DNA of 64,000 nucleotides, taken from NCBI RefSeq assembly GCF_018457165.1, contig NZ_JAFMNX010000001.1, positions 1,054,001 through 1,118,000 of the forward strand, written 5' to 3'. The notes below the pieces were generated by a model. That model saw nothing but the letters and a program-made list of their open reading frames with translations. It searched no databases and was not told the origin of the DNA. Of this stretch, positions 14,982 to 28,298 are shown one piece after another; the first letter of the stretch is position 1, and each line of letters starts with the position of its first letter. Source of the DNA: Tianweitania aestuarii. GTDB taxonomy: Bacteria > Pseudomonadota > Alphaproteobacteria > Rhizobiales > Rhizobiaceae. A program made the position numbers and the translations under genes.

Positions 14982-17189
14982 ATGAGCGAGAGCAAGCCGC
15001 GGCGTGGCGAGTTGAAGGTGGATGCGTCGGAGGTGGTGGAAACGTCGGGCGGAAACCCGGATCGCTTTGTCAATCGGGAGTTCTCGTGGCTTCAGTTCAA
15101 CCGACGTGTGTTGGAAGAATCGCAGAACGCGCGGCATCCGCTGCTAGAGCGCGTTCGATTCCTGTCGATCTCGGCCGCCAACCTCGACGAGTTCTTCATG
15201 GTTCGCGTCGCGGGCCTTGCAGGTCAGGTGCGCCAAGGGATCGCCGCGAAATCCGCTGATGGTCGCACGCCGGAGGAGCAGCTGGAGAACATCCTGCTGG
15301 AAGTCGGTCGTCTTCAGGAAGACCAGGAAGCAAGTCTGAGCCAACTCAACACGTTGTTGAAGGTGGAAGGCATCGAAACCGTTAAGCCCAGCGCGCTCGC
15401 CAAGGATGAGAAAGCCTGGCTCGAAGCGCACTTCATGGACGCAATCTTTCCGGTTCTCACGCCGATGTCGATCGACCCGGCCCATCCGTTCCCGTTCATC
15501 CCGAACCTCGGCTTCACCATGGCTTTGGCGCTCAAGCACAAGCGCCTGAACGAGACCATGACCGCTCTGGTCCGCATGCCGCCCGCTCTGCGCCGCCTGA
15601 TCCGCCTGCCGGAGAAGGACAAGGAAGTGCGGCTTGTTCTCCTGGAAGATGCTGTCGAACTGTTCATTGGCAAGCTTTTCCCCGGCTACCAGATGACCGC
15701 ATCCGGCACGTTCCGGATTATCCGCGATAGCGATATCGAGGTGGAGGAAGAAGCCGAGGATCTCGTGCGCTTCTTTGAAACCGCTTTGAAGCGCCGCAGG
15801 CGCGGGCAGGTGATCCGCATCGAGTTCGACAGCGGAACGCCGGCTGAACTGCGCGCCTTCGTGGCGCGGGAACTCGCCGTGCCGGAAAGCCGCGTCAGCG
15901 TGCTGCGCGGGCCGCTGGCGCTCAACCAGATTTCGGAACTGACCTCGATCCCGCGCGATGACATGAAGTTCATCCCCTACAACCCGCGTTTTCCCGAACG
16001 CGTGCGCGATCGCAACGGCGACTGCTTTGCGGCGATCCGGGAAAAGGACATCATCGTCCACCATCCCTATGAAAGCTTCGACGTGGTGGTGCAGTATCTG
16101 CGCCAGGCTGCAGCCGATCCCGATGTGCTCGCGATCAAGCAGACGCTCTACCGCACCTCCAACGATAGCCCCATCGTGCGCGCACTGGCTGATGCGGCAG
16201 AGGCCGGTAAGTCGGTCACCGCTCTGGTCGAGCTGAAGGCGCGGTTCGACGAGGAGGCCAATATCCGCTGGGCGCGCGATCTGGAACGCGCCGGCGTGCA
16301 GGTCGTATTCGGCTTCGTGGAGCTGAAGACCCATGCCAAGATGTCGCTGGTTGTTCGGCGCGAAGAAGGCAAGCTGCGCAACTACGTGCATCTGGGCACC
16401 GGCAATTATCACCCGATCACCGCGCGCATTTACACCGATCTGTCCTACTTCACCTGTGATCCGCAGCTCGCCCGTGACGTGTCGCAGATCTTCAACTTCA
16501 TCACGGGCTACGCCGAACCGACCGAGGAGATGCGGCTGGCGATCTCGCCATTCACGCTGCGCTCCAGCATCCTGAAGAACATCGCAGGCGAGATCGAGCA
16601 TGCGAAGGCAGGGCGTCCGGCGCAGATCTGGATGAAGATGAACTCGCTGGTCGATCCCGAGATCATCGACGCACTTTACGATGCGAGCAGCGCCGGCGTG
16701 GACATCGATCTGGTGGTGCGCGGCATCTGCTGTTTGCGTCCGCAGGTGCCGGGCCTGTCCGAGAACATCCGGGTCAAGTCGATCATCGGCCGCTTCCTGG
16801 AACACAGCCGCATCTTCTGCTTCGGCAATGGCGGCGGACTGCCGTCTGATGGCGCGTTGGTCTATATCGGCTCGGCCGATCTCATGCCGCGCAATCTCGA
16901 TCGCCGCGTCGAGACCCTGGTGCCCATCACCAATCCGACTGTGCATGAACAGGTTCTCGGGCAGATCATGCTCGGCAACATCATGGACAATCAACAGAGC
17001 TTTGAAGTACTGGCCGACGGCACGTCCCGCCGTATGGAATGGGACGGCAGCGAGGAAGCGTTTAATGCGCAGGAATACTTCATGACGAACCCAAGCCTGT
17101 CGGGCCGAGGTGATGCACTGAAACAATCCGCACCCAAGCGCATTACCCGCCAGAAGCGCAAGAAAGGGAGCGTTGAAGGCACCGCATGA
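14982..17189 (+). CDS. ppk: Polyphosphate kinase 1
   Basis: This 735-residue enzyme makes long-chain polyphosphate reversibly from ATP. The N-terminal core is at [19 protein letters not shown], with [20 protein letters not shown]. The catalytic region has the autophosphorylated His451 in [19 protein letters not shown], then [21 protein letters not shown] second phospholipase D-like lobe has [20 protein letters not shown] 14982 has GGGAG seven nucleotides upstream. The stop overlaps the ppx start, so synthesis and breakdown enzymes are translationally coupled. The C-terminus ends in a basic tail ([11 protein letters not shown]). Confidence 0.97.
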   Translation: MSESKPRRGELKVDASEVVETSGGNPDRFVNREFSWLQFNRRVLEESQNARHPLLERVRFLSISAANLDEFFMVRVAGLAGQVRQGIAAKSADGRTPEEQLENILLEVGRLQEDQEASLSQLNTLLKVEGIETVKPSALAKDEKAWLEAHFMDAIFPVLTPMSIDPAHPFPFIPNLGFTMALALKHKRLNETMTALVRMPPALRRLIRLPEKDKEVRLVLLEDAVELFIGKLFPGYQMTASGTFRIIRDSDIEVEEEAEDLVRFFETALKRRRRGQVIRIEFDSGTPAELRAFVARELAVPESRVSVLRGPLALNQISELTSIPRDDMKFIPYNPRFPERVRDRNGDCFAAIREKDIIVHHPYESFDVVVQYLRQAAADPDVLAIKQTLYRTSNDSPIVRALADAAEAGKSVTALVELKARFDEEANIRWARDLERAGVQVVFGFVELKTHAKMSLVVRREEGKLRNYVHLGTGNYHPITARIYTDLSYFTCDPQLARDVSQIFNFITGYAEPTEEMRLAISPFTLRSSILKNIAGEIEHAKAGRPAQIWMKMNSLVDPEIIDALYDASSAGVDIDLVVRGICCLRPQVPGLSENIRVKSIIGRFLEHSRIFCFGNGGGLPSDGALVYIGSADLMPRNLDRRVETLVPITNPTVHEQVLGQIMLGNIMDNQQSFEVLADGTSRRMEWDGSEEAFNAQEYFMTNPSLSGRGDALKQSAPKRITRQKRKKGSVEGTA

Positions 17190-18703
17190 TCGCGAACTCG
17201 CAAGGGCGTCTTCAAGACCGTCGTCCGATCTCAATCATCGACATCGGATCAAACTCGATCCGTCTGGTCATCTATGAAGGCATAGCGCGGTCACCGACTG
17301 TGTTGTTCAACGAAAAGATGCTGGCCGGTCTTGGCCGTGGCATCGTTTCAACGGGCCGACTGGATCCGGAAGCCGTTCAGCGCTCGGTGGAAGAGTTCCG
17401 CCGTTTCAGGGCGCTGGCGGAACAGGCCGGGTCGGAAAGCCTGCATGTCATCGCCACCGCCGCTGCGCGTGAAGCAGAAAACGGACCGGACTTCATCCGG
17501 CGCGCCGAGGACATTCTAGGCGTCGACATCAAGGTTCTGAGCGGGCGCGAAGAAGCCTATTACTCGGCGCTCGGCGTGATCTCCGGCTTCCATGATCCAG
17601 ACGGCATCGCCGGCGATCTGGGCGGCGGCAGTCTGGAACTGGTGGATGTCGCGGGCGACGTCATCGGTGACGGCATTACGCTGCCGCTGGGTGGCCTACG
17701 TCTGCAGGATGTGACGAAGGGCTCGCCGCAGGCGGCAGTTGATGTCATCCGCAAGCAGCTGGCGCGTGCCGATCTGCTCGATGGTGGCAAGGATCGCACC
17801 TTCTATGCGGTTGGCGGGACATGGCGCAATCTGGCGCGTTTGCACATGATCTCGACCGGCTATCCGCTCAACGTCATGCACCATTACGAAATGGATCTGG
17901 AAAGCATTGCGCCTTTCCTGCGGCAGGTAGCGCGCGGCGAGTTGGACAAGATGAAGGGGATCAACCTGATCTCCAAAAACCGTCGCAGCCTGCTGCCTTA
18001 CGGCGCCGCAGCCTTGCAGGAAATCGCGGCTGTCATGAAGCCGTCGCGTATCGTCGTGTCAGCGCTCGGTGTTCGCGAAGGCTATCTGTATTCCCTGCTC
18101 ACAGAAGAAGAGCGCAAGTCCGATGCACTCATTTCGGCGGCTGAAGAACTGGCGGTTTTACGCGCTCGGTCCGTGACCCACGCGCATGAGCTCGTGGCTT
18201 GGACAGGCGAGACGCTGCAGGCGCTGGGGATCAAGGAGAATGCAGCAGAAGCGCGATTGCGCCATACCGCCTGCCTCGTGGCCGATATAGGCTGGCGGGC
18301 GCATCCCGAATATCGCGGTGTGCAGTCGCTGAACATCATCGCGCATGCCTCCTTTATCGGCGTCGACCATCCCGGTCGTGCCTTTATCGCTCTAGCCAAC
18401 TTGTTCCGTCATGAAGGTGTGTTCCAGGATGGTTTCGCGCCGGAACTCGCGTCGCTTGCCGGCAAGCATTATCTGGAGCGCGCGCGTCTGCTCGGCGCAA
18501 TGATGCGGGTCGTCTACCTGCTGTCGGCTTCCATGCCGGGCGTGCTGCCGCAGCTGAAATGGGCGCAGCAGGCGAACGGCAACCTGGCGCTCGTTCTTCC
18601 GAAGGCGTTGGCCCATCTCGCCGGAGAGCGGCCGGCCGGGCGCATTGCCCAGCTTGCCAAGGTCAGTGGTAAGGCTCTGGAGCTGGTTGTCGCGGATCAG
18701 TAA
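17186..18703 (+). CDS. ppx: Exopolyphosphatase / guanosine pentaphosphate phosphatase
   Basis: This is a 505-residue ASKHA-fold phosphatase. The first phosphate loop is [16 protein letters not shown], the second [14 protein letters not shown], with [15 protein letters not shown] and [13 protein letters not shown] between. It would remove terminal phosphates from polyphosphate and perhaps act on pppGpp. A C-terminal HD-like helical region covers about residues 315-505. The ATG at 17186 overlaps the ppk stop. A strong bidirectional terminator follows. Confidence 0.95.
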   Translation: MIANSQGRLQDRRPISIIDIGSNSIRLVIYEGIARSPTVLFNEKMLAGLGRGIVSTGRLDPEAVQRSVEEFRRFRALAEQAGSESLHVIATAAAREAENGPDFIRRAEDILGVDIKVLSGREEAYYSALGVISGFHDPDGIAGDLGGGSLELVDVAGDVIGDGITLPLGGLRLQDVTKGSPQAAVDVIRKQLARADLLDGGKDRTFYAVGGTWRNLARLHMISTGYPLNVMHHYEMDLESIAPFLRQVARGELDKMKGINLISKNRRSLLPYGAAALQEIAAVMKPSRIVVSALGVREGYLYSLLTEEERKSDALISAAEELAVLRARSVTHAHELVAWTGETLQALGIKENAAEARLRHTACLVADIGWRAHPEYRGVQSLNIIAHASFIGVDHPGRAFIALANLFRHEGVFQDGFAPELASLAGKHYLERARLLGAMMRVVYLLSASMPGVLPQLKWAQQANGNLALVLPKALAHLAGERPAGRIAQLAKVSGKALELVVADQ

Positions 18704-18706
18704 GCG

Positions 18707-18741
18707 GGCAAAAGGCTGAAGCTTTGCTTCAGCCTTTTGCC
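18707..18741. terminator. Bidirectional terminator between ppx and rnd
   Basis: GGCAAAAGGCTGAAGC (18707-18722) and GCTTCAGCCTTTTGCC (18726-18741) form a perfect 16-bp stem with a 3-nt loop. A/T-rich arms give T-tracts in both directions. The structure overlaps the last codons of rnd on the minus strand. Confidence 0.9.
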
Positions 18742-19886
18742 TCTACCACCGCGATCCGGCGCTTCTCGAACTTCAGCGCGACTTCGCCCTGGATGAGCTT
18801 CAACGCCTGTTCGCCGAACACTTCGCGGCGCCAGCCTTGCAATGCCGGCACATCTGCGTTTTCGCCCTTGGAAGCGATCTGCTCGATGTCATCGCTCGAC
18901 GCCAGCATCTTGGGTGCGACGGACTGTTGTTCGGCAACAATGCGCAGCAGAACCTTCAACAATTCGGCCCCCGCACTCGTGCCCTCTGCCGGCTGCGAAT
19001 AGCGCGGCAGCTTCGGCATCTCGTCTTTCGGCACGGCAAGGGCCGTGTTGATGACGGCAAGCAACTCAGAGGCTGTCGACGATCGCTCCCAGCCTTTCGG
19101 CGTCGTACGCAGCCGTCCGAGTGCATGCGCATCTTTCGGCTGCTGCTGCGCGATCTCGTAAATGGCGTCGTCCTTGAGCACGCGGCCACGCGGGACGTTG
19201 CGGCTGCGCGCTTCGCGCTCGCGCCAGGCTGCGACATGCTGCACCACGGTGAGTTCGACCGGCTTGCGCAGCCGCATCTTGAGCCGCTTCCAGGCGTCTT
19301 CCGGCTTCAGGTCGTAGGTTTCAGTGGCCGTAAGGATACCCGTTTCTTCTGCCAGCCAGTGCGCGCGGTCTTCCGTTTCCAGCTGCGTTTTCAGATGCAG
19401 GTAAACCGGGATGAGGTAGGTCACGTCGGCCAGCGCATATTCCAGCTGTTTCGTCGACAGCGGCCGGTGCCGCCAGTCCGTGAAGCGCGAGGATTTGTCG
19501 AGGTGCGAGCCGGTGATCTTCTGGACGAGCTGGTCATAGGACACACTCTCGCCGAAGCCGCAGACCATGGCCGCGATCTGCGTATCGAAAACGGGCGAGG
19601 GCACGAGACCGCCAAGATGGAAGATGATCTCAATGTCCTGGCGTGCGGCATGAAAGACCTTGGTGACACCCGTATTGGCCATCAAGCGGAAGAAGGGCGT
19701 GAGGTTGATGCCTTCGGCCAGTGGGTCGATCAGCGCGTTGCGCTCAGGTGTCGCCATCTGGATGAGACAGAGCTCAGGCCAGAAGGTGGTTTCGCGGATG
19801 AACTCCGTATCAACCGTCACGAAGTCTGCCTGCTCGAAGTCTGCAATGGCGTCTTCGAGTTCTGCCTGGGTCTGGATAACGTTCAT
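18729..19886 (-). CDS. rnd: Ribonuclease D
   Basis: This 385-residue 3'-5' exoribonuclease matures tRNA 3' ends. The DEDD exonuclease motifs are FVTVDTEFIRETTFWPELC, FHAARQDIEIIFHLG and QLEYALADVTYLIPVY. A helical HRDC domain follows at about residues 210-285. Length fits the family. The 3' end lies within the shared terminator with ppx. A MFS transporter gene stands 76 nt upstream on the same strand. Confidence 0.94.
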   Translation of the reverse strand: MNVIQTQAELEDAIADFEQADFVTVDTEFIRETTFWPELCLIQMATPERNALIDPLAEGINLTPFFRLMANTGVTKVFHAARQDIEIIFHLGGLVPSPVFDTQIAAMVCGFGESVSYDQLVQKITGSHLDKSSRFTDWRHRPLSTKQLEYALADVTYLIPVYLHLKTQLETEDRAHWLAEETGILTATETYDLKPEDAWKRLKMRLRKPVELTVVQHVAAWREREARSRNVPRGRVLKDDAIYEIAQQQPKDAHALGRLRTTPKGWERSSTASELLAVINTALAVPKDEMPKLPRYSQPAEGTSAGAELLKVLLRIVAEQQSVAPKMLASSDDIEQIASKGENADVPALQGWRREVFGEQALKLIQGEVALKFEKRRIAVVEAKG

Positions 19887-19962
19887 AAAGACTGCTTTCG
19901 ATTCCGTTGGCGCAGTTTTCAGCGCAAGCGCGGCACGTCAAGGCCGCAGAACGGCAATTGCG

Positions 19963-21216
19963 TCATTCGCTTGCCAGCGGCGCCGATGAAGTGCGCGTGC
20001 GGCGCGTCAGCCGCGAAAACAAAGGCGAGGTCCGCAACAGCGCGGTAAAGCGGCTGCGCCGCGACGCAGGGACCGGCCCACGAACACGCATGCGGTAGAG
20101 CGTGATGACGATCAGTACGGCATAAACCATGCCCGTGAAAACGAACAGGGCCGCCGGTCCAAACACCTGCATCACATAGGCCGCTGCCACCGGGCCCACG
20201 ATTGCGCCGATGGAATAGAACAGCATCAGGGCTGCGGTCACCAGCACATACTCGCCCTTTTCGGCATGGTCGTTGGCATGGGCGGCGCAAAGCGAGAACA
20301 GCGTCATGGCAAAGGCGCCGAAGGTGAAAACGAGCGCGAAGTTTGCAAGCACATTGCTGCCTGCCAGAAAGGCCAGCGCAAAGGCTGCGATCATCGAAAC
20401 GGCCGTGACGATCAACAGCACCTTGCGCCGATCCCAACGATCGGACAGGGCGCCTAAGGGATATTGCAGCAGAACGCTGCCGATAATGCCGGCGCTGACG
20501 AAGATGACGATGTTGGCTTCCGACATTCCAAGCTGTTGCGCGTAAACAGGCGCGAGGGTTCGGAACGAGCCGTTCGTGACACCAACGGCAACGCAGCCGA
20601 TGGCTGCCAGAGGCGAGATCGCCCAGGCGCGTCGGAGGTTGAGCTTCACCTCTTCGGGGGCGACGGGATTGGACCGGTCACCGAGCGAAACCGGCACCAG
20701 GGACAGCGTGATCATCATCGTCATGATGCAGAAGATTGCATAACCCTCTGTTCCCACGAGCGGAATAAGGAACTGGCAGCCGGTGACGGAGCTGACATCG
20801 ACGATGCGATACAGCGCCAGAACGCGGGCGCGGTCCTTGTTCGTGGCGCCCTGGTTGAGCCAGCTTTCGATCACCGTGAAGAGGCCGGAGAAGCAGAAAC
20901 CGGTCACAAAACGCACGCCGGCCCACACAAACGGGTCGATCCACAGGATCAGCATCAAGGTCGCGGCGGAGGCGATGGCGGCCAAGGTGGCAAAGGCGCG
21001 GACGTGGCCGACGGCTTGCATGATGCGGGTGATCCACAGGCAGCCGATGAAGAAGCCGGCGAAATAGGCCGTGCCCATCCAGCCGATCATGGAGGGCTGG
21101 AAGCCTTCGGATGCGCCGCGGATGGCGATCAGGGTGGCTTGCAAGCCGTTGCCGCCGAGCAGGATGCCGGCGGCAATCAGGAGGGGTATCAGGGGGCGCA
21201 GCGTCGACATGGGCAT
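19963..21216 (-). CDS. Major facilitator superfamily transporter (YcaD-like)
   Basis: This 417-residue polytopic protein has about 12 transmembrane helices. Family features include GWMGTAYFAGFFIGCLW in helix 2, the conserved loop QYPLGALSDRWDRRKVLLIV between helices 8 and 9, and IESWLNQGATNKDRARVLA, which is typical of the YcaD subgroup. Substrate unknown. The C-terminal tail is basic (RRSRFTALLRTSPLFSRLTR). It is divergent from aspS with a 231-bp gap. Confidence 0.87.
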   Translation of the reverse strand: MPMSTLRPLIPLLIAAGILLGGNGLQATLIAIRGASEGFQPSMIGWMGTAYFAGFFIGCLWITRIMQAVGHVRAFATLAAIASAATLMLILWIDPFVWAGVRFVTGFCFSGLFTVIESWLNQGATNKDRARVLALYRIVDVSSVTGCQFLIPLVGTEGYAIFCIMTMMITLSLVPVSLGDRSNPVAPEEVKLNLRRAWAISPLAAIGCVAVGVTNGSFRTLAPVYAQQLGMSEANIVIFVSAGIIGSVLLQYPLGALSDRWDRRKVLLIVTAVSMIAAFALAFLAGSNVLANFALVFTFGAFAMTLFSLCAAHANDHAEKGEYVLVTAALMLFYSIGAIVGPVAAAYVMQVFGPAALFVFTGMVYAVLIVITLYRMRVRGPVPASRRSRFTALLRTSPLFSRLTRRTRTSSAPLASE

Positions 21217-21351
21217 CCGGAATGCGGCCTAAGCCACGCAATATGGAGCGCAGAACAGCGATGTGGCGATCCAAAACGCTTGAATTAAGTGGACCAGTAG
21301 CAGCAATTTGCGCATTTGGCAGACAGGAATGCGCCCTCGGAGAGCGTGTTC

Positions 21352-21380
21352 TTGACAAACCGCACCCTGCATGCGCTTTT
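21352..21380 (+). promoter_or_regulatory. Putative aspS promoter
   Basis: A perfect TTGACA at 21352-21357 (with C before it) stands 17 bp before GCTTTT (21375-21380), about 68 bp upstream of the aspS ATG. The -10 is weak. The rest of the 231-bp gap between the divergent MFS gene and aspS holds nothing else recognised. Confidence 0.45.
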
Positions 21381-21447
21381 CGCGCCGATTTCGGTCCCTG
21401 CAACTTGCGGGCGACCTCCAGCGCATCCGTACCACCCGGGAACTCTC

Positions 21448-23232
21448 ATGCATCGCTATCGCAGCCACACCTGCGCTCAACTTCGTAAAACCGATGTCGG
21501 CCAGACCGTTCGTTTGTCAGGCTGGGTTCATCGTGTCCGCGATCATGGCGGTCTGCTCTTTATCGATCTGCGCGATCATTATGGCCTGACCCAGATCGTC
21601 GCCGATCCGGACTCGCCCTGCTTCAAGACGGCCGAGAAGGTTCGCGGCGAATGGGTGATCCGAGTCGACGGTGAGGTGAAGGCGCGTACGGCCGAGACCA
21701 CCAACTCGAACCTGCCGACCGGTGAGATCGAGATCTTCGCCAAGGAAATGGAAGTGCTGTCGGCTTCCAAGGAACTGCCGCTGCCGGTGTTCGGCGAGCA
21801 GGAGTATCCGGAAGACATTCGCTTGAAGTATCGCTTCCTCGATCTGCGCCGCGATACGCTGCACAAGAACATCATGCAGCGCACCCGCATCATCGCGGAA
21901 ATGCGCAAGCGCATGACCGAGTCGGCCTTCACCGAGTTCTCGACGCCGATCCTGACGGCATCGAGCCCGGAAGGCGCGCGCGACTTCCTCGTACCGTCGC
22001 GCATTCATCCCGGCACGTTCTACGCCCTGCCGCAGGCGCCGCAGCAGTACAAGCAGCTGATCATGGTGTCGGGCTTCGACCGTTATTTCCAGATCGCGCC
22101 CTGCTTCCGCGACGAAGACCCGCGCGCCGATCGACTGCCGGGCGAATTCTACCAGCTCGACCTGGAAATGAGCTTCGTGGAACAGGAAGACATCCTGTCC
22201 ACCATGGAGCCGGTGATGCGCGGCGTGTTCGAGACCTTTGCCGAAGGCAAGCCGGTCACGGACGTCTTCCCGCGCATCAAGTATGACGACGCGATCCGCA
22301 AATACGGTTCCGACAAGCCGGACCTGCGCAACCCCATCGAGATGCAGGCCGTCTCCGAGCATTTCGCGGGTTCGGGCTTCAAGGTCTTTGCAGGGATTCT
22401 CGCCAACGATCCCAAGGCGGAAGTCTGGGCGATCCCGGCCAAGACCGGCGGCAGCCGCGCTTTCTGCGATCGCATGAATTCCTGGGCGCAAGGCGAAGGA
22501 CAGCCGGGCCTCGGCTACATCTTCTGGCGCAAGGAAGGCGACAAGATCGAAGGCGCCGGCCCGATCGCCAAGAACATTGGCGAAGAGCGCACGGAAGCCA
22601 TTCGCCAGCAGCTCGGCCTGGAAGACGGCGATGCGGCCTTCTTCGTCGCCGGCAACCCCGCGAAATTCTACAAGTTCGCAGGCGATGCACGCACGCGCGC
22701 CGGCGAAGAACTGAACCTCGTCGATCGCGATCGCTTCGCGCTATGCTGGATCATCGACTTCCCGTTCTTCGAATGGAACGAGGACGAGAAGAAGATCGAC
22801 TTCGCGCACAACCCGTTCTCCATGCCGCAGGGGGGCATCGAGGCGCTGGAAAACCAGGATCCGCTGTCGATCAAGGCTTACCAGTATGACATGGTCTGCA
22901 ACGGCTTCGAGATCGCGTCCGGTGGTATCCGCAACCACCTGCCGGAAACGATGGTCAAGGCGTTCGAGATGGTCGGCCTGTCGCGCGACACGGTGGAAGA
23001 GCGCTTCGGCGGTTTGTACCGCGCCTTCCAGTACGGCGCGCCGCCGCATGGTGGCATGGCGGCCGGTATCGACCGTGTGGTGATGCTGTTGTGCGGTGCC
23101 AAGAACCTGCGCGAGATCACGATGTTCCCGATGAACCAGCAGGCCTACGATCTGCTGATGGGTGCGCCGTCGGAAGCCACGCCGCAGCAGCTGCGCGAGC
23201 TCGAACTGCGCACCACGCCCAAGAAGGACTGA
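21448..23232 (+). CDS. aspS: Aspartyl-tRNA synthetase
   Basis: This is a 594-residue bacterial-type class II synthetase that charges tRNA-Asp. The N-terminal OB-fold has [20 protein letters not shown] and [20 protein letters not shown]. The catalytic core has motif 2 around [19 protein letters not shown], and motif 3 near [24 protein letters not shown] insertion domain lies between. ATG 21448 matches the usual N-terminus and follows GGGAA; an in-frame ATG at 21316 would add 44 unlike residues. A clear terminator follows. Confidence 0.97.
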   Translation: MHRYRSHTCAQLRKTDVGQTVRLSGWVHRVRDHGGLLFIDLRDHYGLTQIVADPDSPCFKTAEKVRGEWVIRVDGEVKARTAETTNSNLPTGEIEIFAKEMEVLSASKELPLPVFGEQEYPEDIRLKYRFLDLRRDTLHKNIMQRTRIIAEMRKRMTESAFTEFSTPILTASSPEGARDFLVPSRIHPGTFYALPQAPQQYKQLIMVSGFDRYFQIAPCFRDEDPRADRLPGEFYQLDLEMSFVEQEDILSTMEPVMRGVFETFAEGKPVTDVFPRIKYDDAIRKYGSDKPDLRNPIEMQAVSEHFAGSGFKVFAGILANDPKAEVWAIPAKTGGSRAFCDRMNSWAQGEGQPGLGYIFWRKEGDKIEGAGPIAKNIGEERTEAIRQQLGLEDGDAAFFVAGNPAKFYKFAGDARTRAGEELNLVDRDRFALCWIIDFPFFEWNEDEKKIDFAHNPFSMPQGGIEALENQDPLSIKAYQYDMVCNGFEIASGGIRNHLPETMVKAFEMVGLSRDTVEERFGGLYRAFQYGAPPHGGMAAGIDRVVMLLCGAKNLREITMFPMNQQAYDLLMGAPSEATPQQLRELELRTTPKKD

Positions 23233-23280
23233 GGCGAGCGGCTGCTTGCAGCCGCTTCCAATCTCTTTCCAGAAGATACA

Positions 23281-23308
23281 AAAAAGCCCGGCTCGCGCCG
23301 GGCTTTTT
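23281..23308. terminator. Bidirectional terminator between aspS and the 23330 gene
   Basis: AAAAAGCCCGGC (23281-23292) pairs with GCCGGGCTTTTT (23297-23308) around a 4-nt loop. A/T arms on both sides allow termination of both convergent genes. Confidence 0.93.
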
Positions 23309-23329
23309 CTTTGAACGGTTCAACCCAAC

Positions 23330-24529
23330 TTAGTCGTTGGCGGAAACGCTGATGCCGAGCTGGTTGATGATCGCCTTCGGCGCATCCGGGCCGCGTGCCA
23401 TCATGCCGGTTGCGGCCAGCTGGGCGAAGGGCAGGGGCTGAGCGGGCTTGGCCATGATCTGGATGCTCTTCGGATCATCCAGGAAGCTGTTGACGGCATT
23501 GCTGACCGACTGCGCGAAGTCCGGCATGTTGAGCTGCGCCAGACCGAAGGGCACGATCGCCTTGGCCTGGTTGATCATCGCTTCCGGCGTCGTCTTGTGG
23601 TTCTTGGCGATGATGCCGATGATCTTGTTGGTCAGGGAGTCATCCTCGAAGCGGATGGTCGCCTGGTTGAAGATCACCTGCTGCATGAGACCGAGCATGG
23701 CCATGCCCTGCGCCGACTGATCGGCTTCGGGCGCTGCCGCCATCTTTTCCGTGGTTTCCCGGATCGTGCGGATCAGGGCCGGCGTGTAGCCGTCGATATC
23801 GAAGGTGACGCTGAGCGTGCCGGCATCGTCGACCACGAAGTCGTTCTTCTTGATGACGAGATCGCCGTTCTTGGTGTTCCAGGACGCCTGCATGTCGATC
23901 TTGCCGGTGACGGTCTCATAGCCGAGATCCGACAGCATCGGCTTCAGGTCCGGGGTCGCCAGCTGAAACAGATCGCTGCTAAAGCGATTGGCCGCGACCG
24001 TGATGTCGAAGGAGCCGCTGCCGGTGGATGTTTCCTTGGCCGAGCTGTTGATGTCTTCGATCGTGAGAACGCGCTTGCCGCCGAGATCCACGGTGGCCGT
24101 GTCGGCCTTGGCGCTGTCGTAGGGCGTCATGCCGGAAGAAGCCACTGCATCGAACGGCAACTGCGCGCCGGTGACCTCGATGCCCTTGGCAGCGATCGTC
24201 GCGCCTTCCTGCATGATCGAATAATCGGACATGGTGATGGAGCCGACCCGGTAGTGGTCGCTTTCTTCCGCGATGTCGGAGAAGGTGACGTCGCCGAGCT
24301 GCACCGGCTCGGTCATGCCGGGCACGGTGCCCTTCACGCCCTTGGCGACGACCTGCGATTCGTCACCGGTCAGCTCGTTCCATTCCAGGATGGTTCCTTG
24401 TTCCGCCGAAAGCGCCTTCAAGCGCGTACCGAACTGCTCGAGCTCGAAGGCCTGTGCACCCGTGATGGGCAGAACAAGGGCGAGCGCGGTGAAACACAGG
24501 GTTGAAGCCAGAGGCAAACGCTTGGTCAT
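23330..24529 (-). CDS. Exported protein of unknown function
   Basis: This 399-residue protein has a Sec signal peptide (MTKRLPLASTLCFTALALVL, cleaved after GAQA) and no cysteine in the mature region as read. The rest looks beta-rich and repetitive in style (VQLGDVTFSDIAEESDHYRV, then VGSITMSDYSIM), as in proteins of the envelope such as YdgA/DUF945 or AsmA-like families, but no motif fixes that. ATG 24529 is preferred over the TTG at 24547. It stands alone between aspS and parC, and is probably a conserved rhizobial periplasmic protein. Confidence 0.75.
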   Translation of the reverse strand: MTKRLPLASTLCFTALALVLPITGAQAFELEQFGTRLKALSAEQGTILEWNELTGDESQVVAKGVKGTVPGMTEPVQLGDVTFSDIAEESDHYRVGSITMSDYSIMQEGATIAAKGIEVTGAQLPFDAVASSGMTPYDSAKADTATVDLGGKRVLTIEDINSSAKETSTGSGSFDITVAANRFSSDLFQLATPDLKPMLSDLGYETVTGKIDMQASWNTKNGDLVIKKNDFVVDDAGTLSVTFDIDGYTPALIRTIRETTEKMAAAPEADQSAQGMAMLGLMQQVIFNQATIRFEDDSLTNKIIGIIAKNHKTTPEAMINQAKAIVPFGLAQLNMPDFAQSVSNAVNSFLDDPKSIQIMAKPAQPLPFAQLAATGMMARGPDAPKAIINQLGISVSAND

Positions 24530-24796
24530 GTTGATGATCCTGTCCAAAGCAATGGTTCGGTCAATGTTGGGTGCTTCTTTCCGAGATCAACCCGGCGAGA
24601 GCAAGGCGAATGGTGGCGCAAGCAGAGGATGCTGACGGATTTCATCTCCTCCCGCCGCTTGCGGCTACTTTGCTGAATGCCTGCACGAAAAGCAAACCAG
24701 CTTCTATCCACAGAACTCACAGGCTGAACGGCTGGTTTACGCGCATGTTCTGATCTTGTTCTTGCCGCGAATCACTGCGTTCGTTAGGCCAAGGCC

Positions 24797-27041
<2,245 letters not shown>

Positions 27042-27049
<8 letters not shown>

Positions 27050-28253
27050 GCGCGAGCCAGTCTGGGGCCAGCCAGTCTCGGGCGTAGTCGGTGCGGCTGA
27101 CGCCGGTGAAACGGCGCAGGCGCTCGATCTCGGCTTCGAGCGCAACCGTCAGCGCCTTCGAGATGCGGACGCCTTTTTCGGGCCAGAAGCGGCGCACGCT
27201 CATCAGGTCGTTGGGGCGATCGGCCTTCATGTCGATGCGCCCGACGATCGTGTCGCCGCGCAGAACCGGAAAAACGTAGTAGCCATATTTGCGCTGCGCT
27301 TCCGGTACGAAGACTTCGATGCGGTAATGAAAGTCGAAGATGCGCTCGGCGCGCCCGCGATCGCGCAGGAGCGGATCGAACGGGCTCAAGATCCGCACCC
27401 GAGTCGGCGGTTCGGGCACGGTGTCGAGTTCGGCCAGTGTGGCGGGAAAGGCGTAGGCGGTGCGCGGCTTGGAGCCGTCGGCGCTTTCGATACGAACCTC
27501 TTCCAGCCGCGCGCGATTGGCGGCCACCCATTCTTCCACCTCGGCGGGCTTCAACAGCTGGAAGAAGGCTGCGATCTGCCCGCGCGTGCCAAAGCCCAGC
27601 CGGGCGAGGGCGGCGGTGCAGGCCCAGTCCACGAAGGCGTCGTGATCGACAGTCTGCGCGCGATAGGCGGCGGGGATGACGCGTTCGGTGAGGTCGTAGA
27701 CTTTCTGGAAACCTTCGCGGCGCGTGATCTGAAGCGCGCCGGTGCGCCAAAGATATTCAAGCGCGGCTTTCGACGGATGCCAGTCCCACCAGCCGGTGGA
27801 GGGCTTGTCGCGCGCTTCGAAATCACGCGCCATGACCGGGCCGTGATCGCGGATGCGCTTGAGAACGGCATTGACGGTTTCGTTGAAGGCCGAGCCGAAC
27901 TGCGCCGCGCGGCGCTGGTCGAGCCGCTCCTGTTCGCGAATGAAACGGTGCTTCCAGTAGGGGAAGAAGGACACCGGGATCACCGACGCGTCATGCGTCC
28001 AATGCTCGAACAGTGTTCTTTCGCGCTCGATCAGCTGATGCAGCTGCTTCTGCTTGTAGGTCTTGTTGCGGGCAAACAGGATCTGGTGATGCGCGCGCTC
28101 GACGATGGCGATGCTATCGACCTGGACATAGCCGAGCCGCTCGATCACGGCCTGCAGTTCAGGCAGGGTTTGGGCGCGGTGCGGCGGATCGGACAGCGCC
28201 TGGTGGTGGATCAGGAGGCGGCGCGCCAGGCGGTTCGGGATGAGGGGCTGCAT
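27042..28253 (-). CDS. YcaQ/AlkZ-like winged-helix DNA glycosylase family protein
   Basis: This 403-residue protein belongs to the HTH_42 (DUF1006) family, which includes the interstrand-crosslink glycosylases AlkZ and YcaQ. The catalytic QxQ/QxD motif appears as [19 protein letters not shown], the QxD form of Yca[18 protein letters not shown] and [20 protein letters not shown] are also family-typical. It would unhook crosslinked or alkylated bases, but that is by family. It converges on parC with an 8-nt overlap. Confidence 0.83.
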
Positions 28254-28298
28254 GGTTGGGAAGGTAGGTTCCTGCCCGCGTGCCTCAAGTCAGATGGC

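Noticed and set aside
15144-17234. A 696-codon open frame antisense to ppk
   Set aside because: It is the shadow of a high-GC coding frame. Its translation is His/Arg/Asp-rich without any domain, while ppk on the other strand is unambiguous.
24699-24720. DnaA-box-like TATCCACAG before parC as part of an origin
   Set aside because: It is a single imperfect site, and a similar one at about 52872 is also isolated. No cluster, AT-rich unwinding element or dnaA gene is present.
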